DNA from: Clostridia bacterium
GTDB lineage: Bacteria; Bacillota; Clostridia; Oscillospirales; CAG-382
NCBI GenBank assembly: GCA_017537345.1
Contig: JAFYKY010000010.1
Location: 1 to 64,000 of the forward strand
Direction: 5' to 3'
DNA: 64,000 nt
The notes below the pieces were generated by a model that searched no databases, was not told the DNA's origin, and saw only the letters and a list, made by a program, of their open reading frames with translations. A program made the position numbers and the translations under genes. Position 1 is the first letter of the stretch. Each line of letters starts with the position of its first letter. Shown piece after piece: positions 33,556 through 43,073 of the stretch.

Positions 33556-36500
33556 ATGGTATACAGATTATTTGTTGAAAAAAAGCAGGGTCTTACCCTT
33601 GAAGCAGATGCACTGAAGGCGGATATCAACGGTCTTCTGGGCATAGAAAGCGTTACCGAGGTAAAGCTTCTCAACCGCTATGATGCGGAAAATATAAGCG
33701 AGGAAAACTTTAATAAAGCGGTTAACGCCGTTTTTTCCGAGCCTCAGCTTGATAACGTTACCTTTGAATTCCCCTATACGGACGCTGAAACCGTATTCGC
33801 ATCCGAATATCTGCCCGGTCAGTTCGATATGCGTGCAGACAGTGCGGCACAGTGTATTCAGCTTATGTCCTGCGGCGAAAAGCCTCTTATAAGAAGCGCA
33901 AAAGTATACGCTATATACGGCAATATTACCGAAGCACAGAAAAACGAGATTATTAAATACGTAATCAACCCCGTGGAAAGCCGCGTTGCTTGTATGGACA
34001 AGCCCGAAACGCTGGTTACCGAATACGAAATTCCCACCACCGTTCCCGTGCTTGAGGGCTTTATCAATATGTCCGATGAAGACGTAATAAAGCTGGTGGG
34101 CGAATACGGTCTGGCAATGGACGGGGACGATATCCTCTTCTGCCGCAATTACTTCCGCAGCGAAGGAAAAGACCCCACTATGACCGAACTTCGTGTTATA
34201 GATACCTACTGGTCCGACCACTGCAGACACACCACCTTCCTTACGGAAATCGATTCCGTAAAGACAGATGACCCCATAATCCTTAAATCCTACGAGGATT
34301 ATAAAAACACCCGTAAGGAGCTGGGCAGAACAAAGCCCGAAACGCTTATGGATATCGGCACTATCGGCGCAAGATATCTTAAGGCAAAGGGACTTCTTAC
34401 AAAGCTTGACGAAAGCGAAGAGATTAACGCCTGCACCGTAAAAATGCAGGTGGAGACCGCAAACGGTATGGAAGACTGGCTGCTTCTCTTTAAAAACGAG
34501 ACTCACAACCATCCTACCGAAATCGAGCCTTTCGGCGGTGCGGCTACCTGTATCGGCGGCGCTATCCGCGATCCCCTTTCCGGACGTTCCTACGTTTACG
34601 CAGCAATGCGTGTAACCGGTGCGGCAGACCCCACAAAGCCTCTTAACGAGACTCTCCCCGGCAAGCTTCCCCAGAGAAAGATAGTTACCACCGCAGCTGC
34701 AGGTTATTCCTCCTACGGTAACCAGATCGGTCTTGCTACCGGTCAGGTAGATGAAATATACCACCCCGGCTACGTTGCAAAACGTATGGAGATAGGCGCG
34801 GTTTTGGGCGCGGCTCCCGCAGAAAACGTACGCAGAGAATGCCCCGCCCCCGGTGACAGAGTAATACTGATCGGCGGCAGAACGGGACGTGACGGATGCG
34901 GCGGCGCAACCGGATCCTCCAAATCCCACACCGCACAGTCTCTTACCGCTTGCGGCGCAGAGGTTCAGAAGGGTAATGCACCCGAAGAAAGAAAATTACA
35001 GCGTCTGTTCCGCAACAAGGAAGCTTCTCTTATGATCAAGCGTTGCAATGACTTCGGCGCAGGCGGTGTATCCGTTGCCGTTGGCGAATTGGCGGCAGGT
35101 CTTAAGATAAATCTTAACGCAGTACCCAAGAAATACGAAGGACTTGACGGCACAGAGCTTGCTATTTCCGAATCCCAGGAAAGAATGGCTGTTGTTGTTG
35201 CCGCAGAGGACGTGGAAAAGTTTATTTCCCTTGCGGACACCGAAAACCTTGAAGCTACCGTTATTGCAGAGGTTACGGAAGAGCCCCGTCTCCGTATGGA
35301 ATGGAACGGCGTTACCACCGTTGATCTTTCCAGAGAATTTCTGGATTCCAACGGCGCGGCAAAGCATATCAACATTTCTCCCGCACCTGCGGTTTGCGAA
35401 TATTGCAAAGCTATGCCCGAAGGAAGCTTTGAAGATAATATTCTCGCATACGCTACCGATCTTAATATATGCTCAAAGCGCGGTCTTTCCGAACGCTTTG
35501 ACTCTACCATAGGCACCGGCGCCGTACTTATGCCCTTCGGCGGTAAGAACCAGCTTACTCCTCCTCAGGCTATGGCAACTCTTATTCCCCTTGAGCACGG
35601 CAGAACCGACAGCTGTTCCTTTATGGCATACGGCTACAACCCCTATATAAGCGAAATAAGCCCTTATCACGGCGCATACCTTGCAGTAGCGGAATCCGTG
35701 GCAAAGCTTGTTGCTACCGGCGCTTCCTTTAAGGATGTATACCTTTCCTTCCAGGAATACTTTGAAAAGCCTCTTAAAGACCCTGCACGTTGGGGCAAGC
35801 CCTTCTCCGCACTGCTCGGCGCACTCCGCGCACAGAAGGAACTGAAGGTTGCTTCTATCGGCGGTAAGGACTCTATGTCCGGCTCCTTTGAGGATATAAA
35901 CGTGCCTCCCACGTTGGTTTCCTTTGCGGTAACCGACGGCAAGGCGCAGGATGTTGTATCTCCCGAATTCAAGAAATCAGGTCACAGAATAGTACACCTC
36001 CTTCCCGAATACGGCGCAGACAAGCTTCCCGTTGGAGAAAGCCTTGTAAAGCTGTTTGATACCGTAACAGACCTTATAAGAAGCGGAAAAGCTCTTTCTG
36101 TTTGGACTCCTGTTTACGGCGGCACCGCAGAAGCTCTTGTAAAGATGTCTGCAGGTAACGGTATCGGCGTTGATATTGCAGATAATTATCCCGATACACT
36201 TCTTTACGGCTATTCCTACGGTTCCTTTATCGTAGAGCTTTCCGAAGAAGCAGAGGATATGGGTATTTTGGTTGGTACCACCAACGATACCCGCACCTTT
36301 ACCAGAGGCGCTGAAAAAGTTTGCCTTAACAAGGTAATTACCGCTTGGGAAGATAAGCTTGAAGGCGTTTACTCCTGCAATATTAAGCAGGGCGAAAAGG
36401 ATATTCCCGCATTCAGCTATGAAGCAACCCAGCGTGTTGCTCCTCACGTTGCCCACGTAAGCCCCAAGGTGCTTATACCCGTATTCCCCGGCACCAACTG

Positions 36501-37260
36501 TGAATACGATACCGCCCGCGCGCTTGAAGACGCAGGCGCAACCCCCGAAATTTTCGTTATAAACAACCTCACCGGCAAGGGCGTTGAGAGAAGCGCAGAA
36601 AAGTTTGCTTCCCTTATCGACGAAAGCCAGATCATATTTGTTCCCGGCGGATTCTCCGGCGGTGACGAGCCCGATGGATCCGGTAAATTCATTACCGCAT
36701 TCTTCAGAGGCGAGGGCGTTAAGAACGCCGTTAACCGCTTGCTCAAGGACCGCGACGGTCTTATGTGCGGTATCTGTAACGGTTTCCAGGCGCTGGTTAA
36801 ATTGGGCCTTGTTCCCTACGGCGAAATAAGAGATCCCGATGAAAACGCACCCACCCTTACCTTTAACACCATTTCCCGCCACCAGTCCAGACTGGTAAAG
36901 ACCAGAGTTTGCTCCAACAAATCTCCTTGGCTTGCAGAAGCAAAGGTTGGAGATATATTCACCGTACCCATTTCCCACGGCGAAGGCAGATTCTTTGCAG
37001 ACGATGCTACCGTTAAGGCACTTGCCGAAGCAGGTCAGATCGCAACCCAGTACGTAGATGAATTGGGCAACCCCACCTCCGATATCCGCTTCAATCCCAA
37101 CAACAGTACCTTCGCTATCGAGGGTATCACCTCTCCCGACGGACGTGTGCTGGGCAAGATGGGACATTCCGAGCGTGTATACGGAAACCTTTACCGCAAC
37201 GTACCCGGCGAATACGATATGGGACTGTTCAGATCCGCTGTTAAATATTTTAAAAAGTAA
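33556..37260 (+). CDS. purL: Phosphoribosylformylglycinamidine synthase, single-chain
   Basis: 1234 residues, the large one-polypeptide PurL rather than the separate PurS/PurQ/PurL of Bacillus. It makes FGAM from FGAR, ATP and glutamine. The order is an N-terminal PurS-like region (1-150), the linker with EYGLAMDGDDILFCRNYF and TYWSDHCRHTTFL, two ATP-binding AIRS-like halves (FKNETHNHPTEIEPFGGAAT, then SIGGKDSMSGSF), and a C-terminal class I glutaminase with PGTNCEYDTARALEDAG, nucleophile Cys1074 in CGICNGFQAL and SHGEGRFF. The glutaminase is intact, in contrast to the purF product of the same operon. Confidence 0.96.
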   Translation: MVYRLFVEKKQGLTLEADALKADINGLLGIESVTEVKLLNRYDAENISEENFNKAVNAVFSEPQLDNVTFEFPYTDAETVFASEYLPGQFDMRADSAAQCIQLMSCGEKPLIRSAKVYAIYGNITEAQKNEIIKYVINPVESRVACMDKPETLVTEYEIPTTVPVLEGFINMSDEDVIKLVGEYGLAMDGDDILFCRNYFRSEGKDPTMTELRVIDTYWSDHCRHTTFLTEIDSVKTDDPIILKSYEDYKNTRKELGRTKPETLMDIGTIGARYLKAKGLLTKLDESEEINACTVKMQVETANGMEDWLLLFKNETHNHPTEIEPFGGAATCIGGAIRDPLSGRSYVYAAMRVTGAADPTKPLNETLPGKLPQRKIVTTAAAGYSSYGNQIGLATGQVDEIYHPGYVAKRMEIGAVLGAAPAENVRRECPAPGDRVILIGGRTGRDGCGGATGSSKSHTAQSLTACGAEVQKGNAPEERKLQRLFRNKEASLMIKRCNDFGAGGVSVAVGELAAGLKINLNAVPKKYEGLDGTELAISESQERMAVVVAAEDVEKFISLADTENLEATVIAEVTEEPRLRMEWNGVTTVDLSREFLDSNGAAKHINISPAPAVCEYCKAMPEGSFEDNILAYATDLNICSKRGLSERFDSTIGTGAVLMPFGGKNQLTPPQAMATLIPLEHGRTDSCSFMAYGYNPYISEISPYHGAYLAVAESVAKLVATGASFKDVYLSFQEYFEKPLKDPARWGKPFSALLGALRAQKELKVASIGGKDSMSGSFEDINVPPTLVSFAVTDGKAQDVVSPEFKKSGHRIVHLLPEYGADKLPVGESLVKLFDTVTDLIRSGKALSVWTPVYGGTAEALVKMSAGNGIGVDIADNYPDTLLYGYSYGSFIVELSEEAEDMGILVGTTNDTRTFTRGAEKVCLNKVITAWEDKLEGVYSCNIKQGEKDIPAFSYEATQRVAPHVAHVSPKVLIPVFPGTNCEYDTARALEDAGATPEIFVINNLTGKGVERSAEKFASLIDESQIIFVPGGFSGGDEPDGSGKFITAFFRGEGVKNAVNRLLKDRDGLMCGICNGFQALVKLGLVPYGEIRDPDENAPTLTFNTISRHQSRLVKTRVCSNKSPWLAEAKVGDIFTVPISHGEGRFFADDATVKALAEAGQIATQYVDELGNPTSDIRFNPNNSTFAIEGITSPDGRVLGKMGHSERVYGNLYRNVPGEYDMGLFRSAVKYFKK

Positions 37261-37278
37261 AAGGAGCAGGAATATACT

Positions 37279-38946
37279 ATGCTTACCGACATTGAAATAG
37301 CTCAATCCGTTAAACTCCGCCACATAAATGAAATTGCCGAAAAGGCAGGCATTCCCGAAGAATATCTGGAACTGTACGGACGTAACAAGGCAAAGATAGA
37401 TCTTTCCTTGCTTAAGGATTCATCTCGCAAAGACGGCAAGCTTATTCTTGTTACGGCAATGACCCCCACCCCCGCAGGTGAGGGAAAAACAACTACCACC
37501 ATCGGTCTTGCGGACGGCCTTGCCCGTATCGGCAAAAACGTAATGGTTGCTTTGCGTGAGCCTTCCCTTGGCCCCGTTTTCGGTGTAAAGGGCGGCGCCG
37601 CAGGCGGCGGATGGGCGCAGGTAGTACCTATGGAGGATATAAACCTCCACTTTACCGGTGATTTCCACGCTATCGGCGCGGCAAACAACCTTCTTGCCGC
37701 AATGCTGGATAACCATATTTATCAGGGCAACGCCCTTAATATCGACCCCCGCCGCATTACCTGGCACCGCTGTGTGGATATGAACGACAGACAGCTCCGC
37801 TTCGTGACCGACGGTTTGGGCGGAAGAGTAAACGGTGTTCCCCGTGAGGACAGCTACGATATAACCGTAGCATCCGAAATTATGGCGGTACTCTGCCTCG
37901 CAAGGGATATTACCGACCTTAAAGAGCGTATTTCCCGCATTATTGTGGGCTATACCTACAAGGACGAGCCCGTTACCGCAGGTGACCTTAAAGCCGCAGG
38001 CGCAATGACCGCTTTGCTTAAAGACGCTTTGAAGCCCAATCTGGTTCAGACTCTGGAGGGAACTCCCGCTATCGTACACGGCGGTCCCTTTGCAAATATC
38101 GCCCACGGCTGTAACTCGATCATCGCTACCAAGATGGCAATGAAGCTTGGCGATTACGCCGTTACCGAAGCAGGCTTCGGCGGGGACTTGGGCGCAGAAA
38201 AGTTCCTTGATATCAAGTGCCGTTATGCGGGACTCAAGCCCGACGCGGTGGTTATAGTTGCAACCGTACGCGCACTTAAGATGCACGGCGGAAAAGCAAA
38301 GACCGAGCTTAACACCGAGGATCTTGAAGCGCTGGGCAAGGGACTTCCCAACCTGCTCCGCCACGTTTCCAACATAAAGAACGTATACGGTCTTCCCGCT
38401 GTGGTTGCCGTTAACCGCTTCCCCACCGATACGGATGCGGAAATAGACCTTGTTATCGAAAAGTGCAAGGAGCTTGGCGTTAACACCGTGCTTTCTACCG
38501 TTTGGGCAGAGGGCGGCAAGGGCGGTATGGCGCTTGCAGAAGAGGTGGTCCGCCTTTGCGAAGAGGAAAACAACTTTACCTTCAGCTATGAAACCGAGCT
38601 TTCCATCGAAGAAAAGATAGAAGCGGTGGCAAAGAAGGTTTACGGCGGTGAAGGTATATCCGTGCTTCCCGCCGCAAAGAAGCAGATAGACCGTCTTACC
38701 GAGCTTGGCTACGGAAACCTTCCTATATGTATTGCAAAGACACAGTACAGCTTTTCCGATGACCCCACGAAATTAGGCGCACCCGAAGGATTTAAGATAA
38801 CCGTTAAAAACGTGCGCATTTCCGCAGGCGCAGGATTTATAGTAGTCCTCACCGGCGATATTATGACTATGCCCGGACTTCCCAAGATCCCCGCCGCAGA
38901 AAAAATCGACGTGGACGAAAACGGCAAAATCACCGGACTGTTTTAA
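37279..38946 (+). CDS. fhs: Formate-tetrahydrofolate ligase
   Basis: 555 residues, the normal FTHFS length. It makes 10-formyl-THF from formate, THF and ATP, the one-carbon donor for PurN and AICAR transformylase in this operon. The ATP loop is [20 protein letters not shown] near residue 66; [18 protein letters not shown] and [20 protein letters not shown] are family signatures. AAAAGGAGCAGG precedes the ATG, 18 bases after purL. It is the last gene before the terminator at 38971. Its presence under a ZTP riboswitch fits a response to formyl-THF shortage. Confidence 0.97.
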   Translation: MLTDIEIAQSVKLRHINEIAEKAGIPEEYLELYGRNKAKIDLSLLKDSSRKDGKLILVTAMTPTPAGEGKTTTTIGLADGLARIGKNVMVALREPSLGPVFGVKGGAAGGGWAQVVPMEDINLHFTGDFHAIGAANNLLAAMLDNHIYQGNALNIDPRRITWHRCVDMNDRQLRFVTDGLGGRVNGVPREDSYDITVASEIMAVLCLARDITDLKERISRIIVGYTYKDEPVTAGDLKAAGAMTALLKDALKPNLVQTLEGTPAIVHGGPFANIAHGCNSIIATKMAMKLGDYAVTEAGFGGDLGAEKFLDIKCRYAGLKPDAVVIVATVRALKMHGGKAKTELNTEDLEALGKGLPNLLRHVSNIKNVYGLPAVVAVNRFPTDTDAEIDLVIEKCKELGVNTVLSTVWAEGGKGGMALAEEVVRLCEEENNFTFSYETELSIEEKIEAVAKKVYGGEGISVLPAAKKQIDRLTELGYGNLPICIAKTQYSFSDDPTKLGAPEGFKITVKNVRISAGAGFIVVLTGDIMTMPGLPKIPAAEKIDVDENGKITGLF

Positions 38947-38970
38947 ACATTATAACAATAACAAAAAAGA

Positions 38971-38999
38971 AAACTCCCGAATATATCGGGAGTTTTTTG
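38971..38999. terminator. Terminator of the purine operon
   Basis: AAACTCCCGA-ATATA-TCGGGAGTTT followed by T; bidirectional, since the next gene converges. Confidence 0.9.
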
Positions 39000-39013
39000 T
39001 ATGATGTGAAGAA

Positions 39014-39811
39014 TTATTTATCAAGTGCGATGCCGAGGTTTGCAAGCTTAGTTCCGAGGAAGTCTACAGCCATCTTGATATCTGCTGCGGGGTCTTCGCC
39101 GCACTCACGCTCGATGGTGAGGTAGCCGGTATAGCCTATTCTGTTGAGCGCCGCAAGGTAGTTATCCCAATCAACGCCGCCCTGACCGAGAGGAACCTCA
39201 AGCCAGCCGTGCTTGGTAGTATCGGTTACGATACCGTCCTTTGCGTGGGTGTGAACGATATAATCCTTAAGTACTTCAACAGCTGCAACGGGATCGTCCT
39301 TTGCAACCATTACCAGATTTGCGGGGTCGAGGTTTACACGCATACCCTTCGCTCCGAGAGAATCAAGGAAAGCCTTGAGCACGGGAGCCTTTTCGGTGCC
39401 GGTTTCGGCAGCGAAAACAGAACCGATGCTGTCTGCATATTCTGCAAGCTCACGAGCGTTCTTGCGGATAAGCTCCATACGGGCATCCTCTTCAAGATAA
39501 AGGTGGCCGATATGGGTGGTAACGATGTTACAGCCAAGTTCCTTTGCGGAATAAAGCACCTTCTTGGATTTTTCAACTATCTCAGGATGGTCAAGATCAA
39601 GACCGAAATCGCCGCAGATAGCGGAAAATACGATACCGTTAGAGGACATGATATCCTTGATCTCGGCGATCTTTGCAGGGGTCATATTTTCTGCTACGAA
39701 TTCACCGAAGGTGAGATATTTCTGGATACCGCTTGCGCCGAGATCGGACGCTCTCTTTACCGATGCGGGAAAATCGAGAAGAAGGGAATCGGAAATAATA
39801 CCTATTTTCAT
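39014..39811 (-). CDS. Sugar phosphate isomerase/epimerase-like TIM barrel
   Basis: 265 residues of the xylose isomerase-like/AP endonuclease family 2 fold. Ordered strands include MKIGIISDSLLLDFP, FSAICGDFGLDLDHPE, NIVTTHIGHLYLEEDAR, FAAETGTEKAPVLKAFLDSL, NLDPANLVMV, VHTHAKDG and LTIERECGEDP; the His, Glu and Asp residues at strand ends form the expected metal site. It is probably a sugar or inositol isomerase/epimerase; the substrate is unknown. The ATG at 39811 follows GGAGG; an upstream TTG reading is rejected. It is probably cotranscribed with the HD gene upstream. Confidence 0.85.
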   Translation of the reverse strand: MKIGIISDSLLLDFPASVKRASDLGASGIQKYLTFGEFVAENMTPAKIAEIKDIMSSNGIVFSAICGDFGLDLDHPEIVEKSKKVLYSAKELGCNIVTTHIGHLYLEEDARMELIRKNARELAEYADSIGSVFAAETGTEKAPVLKAFLDSLGAKGMRVNLDPANLVMVAKDDPVAAVEVLKDYIVHTHAKDGIVTDTTKHGWLEVPLGQGGVDWDNYLAALNRIGYTGYLTIERECGEDPAADIKMAVDFLGTKLANLGIALDK

Positions 39812-39846
39812 TTGTTTTTCCTCCAAAAAGAGTTTTTTATTTAGAT

Positions 39847-40419
39847 TTATTGTATTGCATCAAGAGGGAGATTGAAGCTGCTTAAGCAGTTTTCTATAAA
39901 ATACTTTGCTTCCGGCAGATCGATAGCGCACATTTTGTTAAAGGTAGATTGCTTTGCCAAAGAAAACTCCGTGTTGCCGCTGTTGGTTTCCTCTGCGCAT
40001 TTAAGGTATGCGCATATATTGTCTGCCGCTTTAATGACTGCCTTTTCGTCTTTTGTGCAGACAAGCAGTTCTTTATAATCTTCCTTTATTTCCTGCGGCA
40101 TAAGGTCGCAGAAGCGCTGATACGCGGCTTTTTCCACCGTATCGTATGCGTTTTTGATCTCCTCGTTATAATACTTAACGGGAGTGGGAAGATCCCCCGT
40201 GAGTATCTCCGGGGCATCATGATACATGGCTTTGACGGCGATACGGTCGCAATTATAATCTTTACCGAAAACCGCGTTGCCGATTGAAGCGATAGCGTGG
40301 GCGATAAGCGCTACTTCCAAGGAATGCTCTGCCAGATTTTCCCTGCGTGAAGAACGCATCAATCCCCAACGGTTAATATATTTCATTCTGAACATTAAAG
40401 CAAAAAAACCGCCTGTCAT
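39847..40419 (-). CDS. HD-domain 5'-deoxynucleotidase, YfbR-like
   Basis: 190 residues. The opening RMKYINRWGLMRSSRRENLA followed by EHSLEVALIAHA matches YfbR, with the metal-binding His of the HD domain. The HD pair itself is in MYHDAPEILTGDLPTPVKYY near residue 75, and a further Asp in KAADNICAYLKC. YfbR removes the 5' phosphate of deoxynucleoside monophosphates. GAAAGGAGTGCGGAT precedes the ATG. The isomerase gene follows after 35 bases. Confidence 0.85.
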   Translation of the reverse strand: MTGGFFALMFRMKYINRWGLMRSSRRENLAEHSLEVALIAHAIASIGNAVFGKDYNCDRIAVKAMYHDAPEILTGDLPTPVKYYNEEIKNAYDTVEKAAYQRFCDLMPQEIKEDYKELLVCTKDEKAVIKAADNICAYLKCAEETNSGNTEFSLAKQSTFNKMCAIDLPEAKYFIENCLSSFNLPLDAIQ

Positions 40420-40492
40420 ATCCGCACTCCTTTCAACGGAAATATAATAACATATTTTTTTGCAAATGTGAATACCGTTTTTAATTTTTGTC

Positions 40493-40521
40493 TTGCCTTT
40501 TTCGGATTAAAGCATTATAAT
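40493..40521 (+). promoter_or_regulatory. Promoter of the MurE-like gene
   Basis: TTGCCT (40493-40498), 17-base spacer, TATAAT (40516-40521). Confidence 0.55.
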
Positions 40522-40552
40522 AAAAGTAATAAAACAAAGGGAGTTGTTTATA

Positions 40553-42019
40553 ATGTTACTTAACCAATTGCTTAACGGAATTGAATACACTTTTAAGGGC
40601 AATTTGAACGTGGAGATTGAGGATATTGTTTACGATTCCCGTATAGCTCGGGAGAACACCGCGTTCGTTTGTATCGTTGGCTTCCAGCTTGACGGGCATA
40701 ATTACGCAGCGGACGCTTATGCCAAGGGCGTACGTGTGTTTGTGGCGCAGAGAGATATCGATCTGCCCGACGATGCTACGGTGATCATTACGGCAGACAA
40801 CAGAAAAACCCTTGCACTTATGTCTGCAAACCTGTTCGGTCATCCCGATAAAGAGCTGTTTACGGTAGGTATTACCGGCACAAAGGGCAAGACCAGCATA
40901 AGCTATATGCTTAAATCCGTCCTTGAAAAAGCGGGAGAAAAGGTTGGTATTATCGGAACGACGGGAATTATTTACGGTGACAAGGTAATAAAAACCAATA
41001 ATTCCACACCCGAAAGCTATATTATACACAAATACTACCGCGAAATGCTGAACGAGGGCTGTACCGCCGCCATTATTGAGGCGACCTCACAGGGATTTAT
41101 GCTGGACAGAACCTACGGTATTGAATTTGACCTCGGCTTGTTCGCAAACCTTTCCCCCGACCATATCGGCGCAAACGAGCACAAGGATTTTGAAGATTAC
41201 CTTAACTGCAAGAAGATGATATTCGGTCAGGCGAAAAAGGTAATAGTAAACCGCGACAGCGAATATTACGACAGAATAGTTAAAGATATACCCAGAGAAA
41301 AATACAGAAGATTCGGCTTCTTCGGCGATGCGGGCGTTATGGCGGAAAACCTTAATTTCGTTTCCGGCGACCACAGACTTATTACCGAATTCGATTGCCG
41401 TGACAGTGAGGGATTGCACCATTTCCGTATTTCCCAGCCCGGTGAATTTTCCGTATACAACGCTCTTGCGGTCATTGCCTGCGCAAGAGAAAGAGGCGTG
41501 CCCTACGAAATTATAGAAGAAGGGCTTAAAAACACCTATATCCGCGGCAGAATGGAAATAATTCCCGGCACGGCGGATTACACGGTTATGATAGATTTTG
41601 CCCACAACGAATTTTCCGTGCAAAATCTGTTCGAGACCATACACAAATATTCCCCCAAGCGTATCGTTGCTGTTTTCGGCTGCGGCGGCAACAGAAGTAA
41701 ATTGCGCCGCTACTCTATGGGCGAAGTGATCGGCAGAAACGCAGACCTTTCTATTATCACCGAGGATAACAACAGATACGAAAAAATAGAGGATATCGTT
41801 GCCGATATCCTGATAGGTATGAAAAAAGCGGACGGAAAATATATAATCATAAACAAGCGTAAGGACGCCATTGAATACGCCCTTGAAAACGCGCAGAAGG
41901 GCGACGTTATTATGCTGATCGGCAAGGGACACGAAGATTATATAGAAGAAAACGGCACCCGCACCTACTTCAGCGAGCGTGAAGTGGTTGAAAACTACTT
42001 GAGCCGCGCTTCCAAATAA
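40553..42019 (+). CDS. MurE-like Mur ligase
   Basis: 488 residues, near the size of UDP-MurNAc-tripeptide synthetase. Domains in order: a UDP-binding N-terminal domain (VYDSRIARENTAFVCIVG), the ATP-binding centre with TGTKGKTSISYML near residue 109, NNSTPES, and the C-terminal ligase domain with FGCGGNRSKLRRYSMG and IGKGHEDY. The carbamylated Lys region EATSQGFMLDRTYGI is present. The side-chain selectivity motif DNPR of meso-DAP MurE reads DNNR (TEDNNRYE). It is not in a division and cell wall cluster, so it could be the true MurE or a paralogue. ATG 40553 follows AAGGGAG. Its 3' end overlaps convergent trmB by 25 bases. Confidence 0.85.
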   Translation: MLLNQLLNGIEYTFKGNLNVEIEDIVYDSRIARENTAFVCIVGFQLDGHNYAADAYAKGVRVFVAQRDIDLPDDATVIITADNRKTLALMSANLFGHPDKELFTVGITGTKGKTSISYMLKSVLEKAGEKVGIIGTTGIIYGDKVIKTNNSTPESYIIHKYYREMLNEGCTAAIIEATSQGFMLDRTYGIEFDLGLFANLSPDHIGANEHKDFEDYLNCKKMIFGQAKKVIVNRDSEYYDRIVKDIPREKYRRFGFFGDAGVMAENLNFVSGDHRLITEFDCRDSEGLHHFRISQPGEFSVYNALAVIACARERGVPYEIIEEGLKNTYIRGRMEIIPGTADYTVMIDFAHNEFSVQNLFETIHKYSPKRIVAVFGCGGNRSKLRRYSMGEVIGRNADLSIITEDNNRYEKIEDIVADILIGMKKADGKYIIINKRKDAIEYALENAQKGDVIMLIGKGHEDYIEENGTRTYFSEREVVENYLSRASK

Positions 42020-42639
42020 TTAATGGTAAAACCTTTTTCGGAAAACTTTTCTTCGTATTCGGTCTGTATATTATCGGCAGACAGAACCGCATCGTTATGC
42101 AGATCGTAGCACACGTTGGAAAGGGTGTAACCGCACTCCGCAAAGGTTTCAAGCGAATATTCAAAAAGTCCGATATTATCGGTTTTAAAGTAAATTACGG
42201 CGTCGGGAGCCAGCAAGTCCTTGTACATTTCCAAAAACAGGGGGCTGGTTAACCGGCGCTTTGCATTTCTCTTTTTGGGCCAAGGGTCGGAAAAATTAAG
42301 ATAAATAGTATTTACCGAATGAGGCGGCAAAAGATTGCAAAGCTCCTTTGCATCCCCGTTGTGAAAGCGGACGTTGGTGAGTCCGGCGGCGAAAGCTTTT
42401 TCCATCGCCATCATATTAACGTCGGTAACCCGCTCAAAAGCGATAAAGTTTTCTTCGGGATAACGGGCGGCTTTTCCGCAGATAAATCTGCCCTTGCCGC
42501 ATCCGATCTCTATGGATATATTCGTATCTTCCCCAAAGGATGCGGGAATATCTATTTTACCGTCTTCGGTGGTTACCGCAAAAAGCTCTTTTACGTTATC
42601 AAGCCGTGTGGCACGGTTTTTCTTGGGGCGCATTCTCAT
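41995..42639 (-). CDS. trmB: tRNA (guanine-N7)-methyltransferase
   Basis: 214 residues, usual for TrmB, which makes m7G46 in tRNA. Signatures: RMRPKKNRATRLDN at the N-terminus, ISIEIGCGKGRFICGKA (SAM motif I) near residue 45, YLNFSDPWPKKRNAKRRL with the catalytic Asp, and the acceptor motif PDAVIYFKTDN. GGAGGAATACATATAT precedes the ATG. It converges with and overlaps the MurE-like gene. Confidence 0.95.
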   Translation of the reverse strand: MRMRPKKNRATRLDNVKELFAVTTEDGKIDIPASFGEDTNISIEIGCGKGRFICGKAARYPEENFIAFERVTDVNMMAMEKAFAAGLTNVRFHNGDAKELCNLLPPHSVNTIYLNFSDPWPKKRNAKRRLTSPLFLEMYKDLLAPDAVIYFKTDNIGLFEYSLETFAECGYTLSNVCYDLHNDAVLSADNIQTEYEEKFSEKGFTINYLEARLK

Positions 42640-42766
42640 ATATATGTATTCCTCCGAATAATTAACGAATTTACTATATTTTACATTTGAAAAAGTAAAA
42701 TGTCAATGTATATCTTTTCTTTTAATGCACAAAATAAACACAAACCGAGAGGAGATATATAAAAAT

Positions 42767-43003
42767 ATGTTAATGGATAGAATTGCACTTATAATTTCGA
42801 TCATCGGCTGTCTTAACTGGGGTCTGATCGGTATTTTCAAGTTCGACCTTATTTCCTGGATATTCGGAAGTCAGGCAGCGCCTTTAAGCCGCGTTATATA
42901 CACCGTGGTCGCCCTTGCGGGTCTGTGGTGTGTGAGCCTGCTTTTCCGCCCCAGAGAACAAGAGGTTCCCGTTACCAGAGAAAACCGCAGTAACGTAGAC
43001 TAA
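42767..43003 (+). CDS. DUF378 small membrane protein
   Basis: 78 residues: two membrane helices in the DUF378 pattern (IALIISIIGCLNWGLIGIF and YTVVALAGLWCVSLLF) joined by a short loop, with a polar tail. Function unknown. AGAGGAG lies 12 bases before ATG 42767; an ATG two codons later is possible. It is divergent from trmB and followed by two hairpins. Confidence 0.85.
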   Translation: MLMDRIALIISIIGCLNWGLIGIFKFDLISWIFGSQAAPLSRVIYTVVALAGLWCVSLLFRPREQEVPVTRENRSNVD

Positions 43004-43005
43004 AT

Positions 43006-43036
43006 CACCCCAAGAAGCCTTACGGCTTCTCGGGGA
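43006..43036. repeat. CACCCC-type hairpin
   Basis: CCCCAAGAAGCC-TTAC-GGCTTCTCGGGG, preceded by AATCA and followed by AC, as in the other members of the dispersed family. Confidence 0.7.
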
Positions 43037-43040
43037 CATG

Positions 43041-43071
43041 AAAAAGCTCCCGAAAAATCGGGAGCTTTTTG
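43041..43071. terminator. Bidirectional terminator between DUF378 and mrp
   Basis: AAAAAGCTCCCGA-AAAA-TCGGGAGCTTTTT. Confidence 0.9.
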
Positions 43072-43073
43072 TA

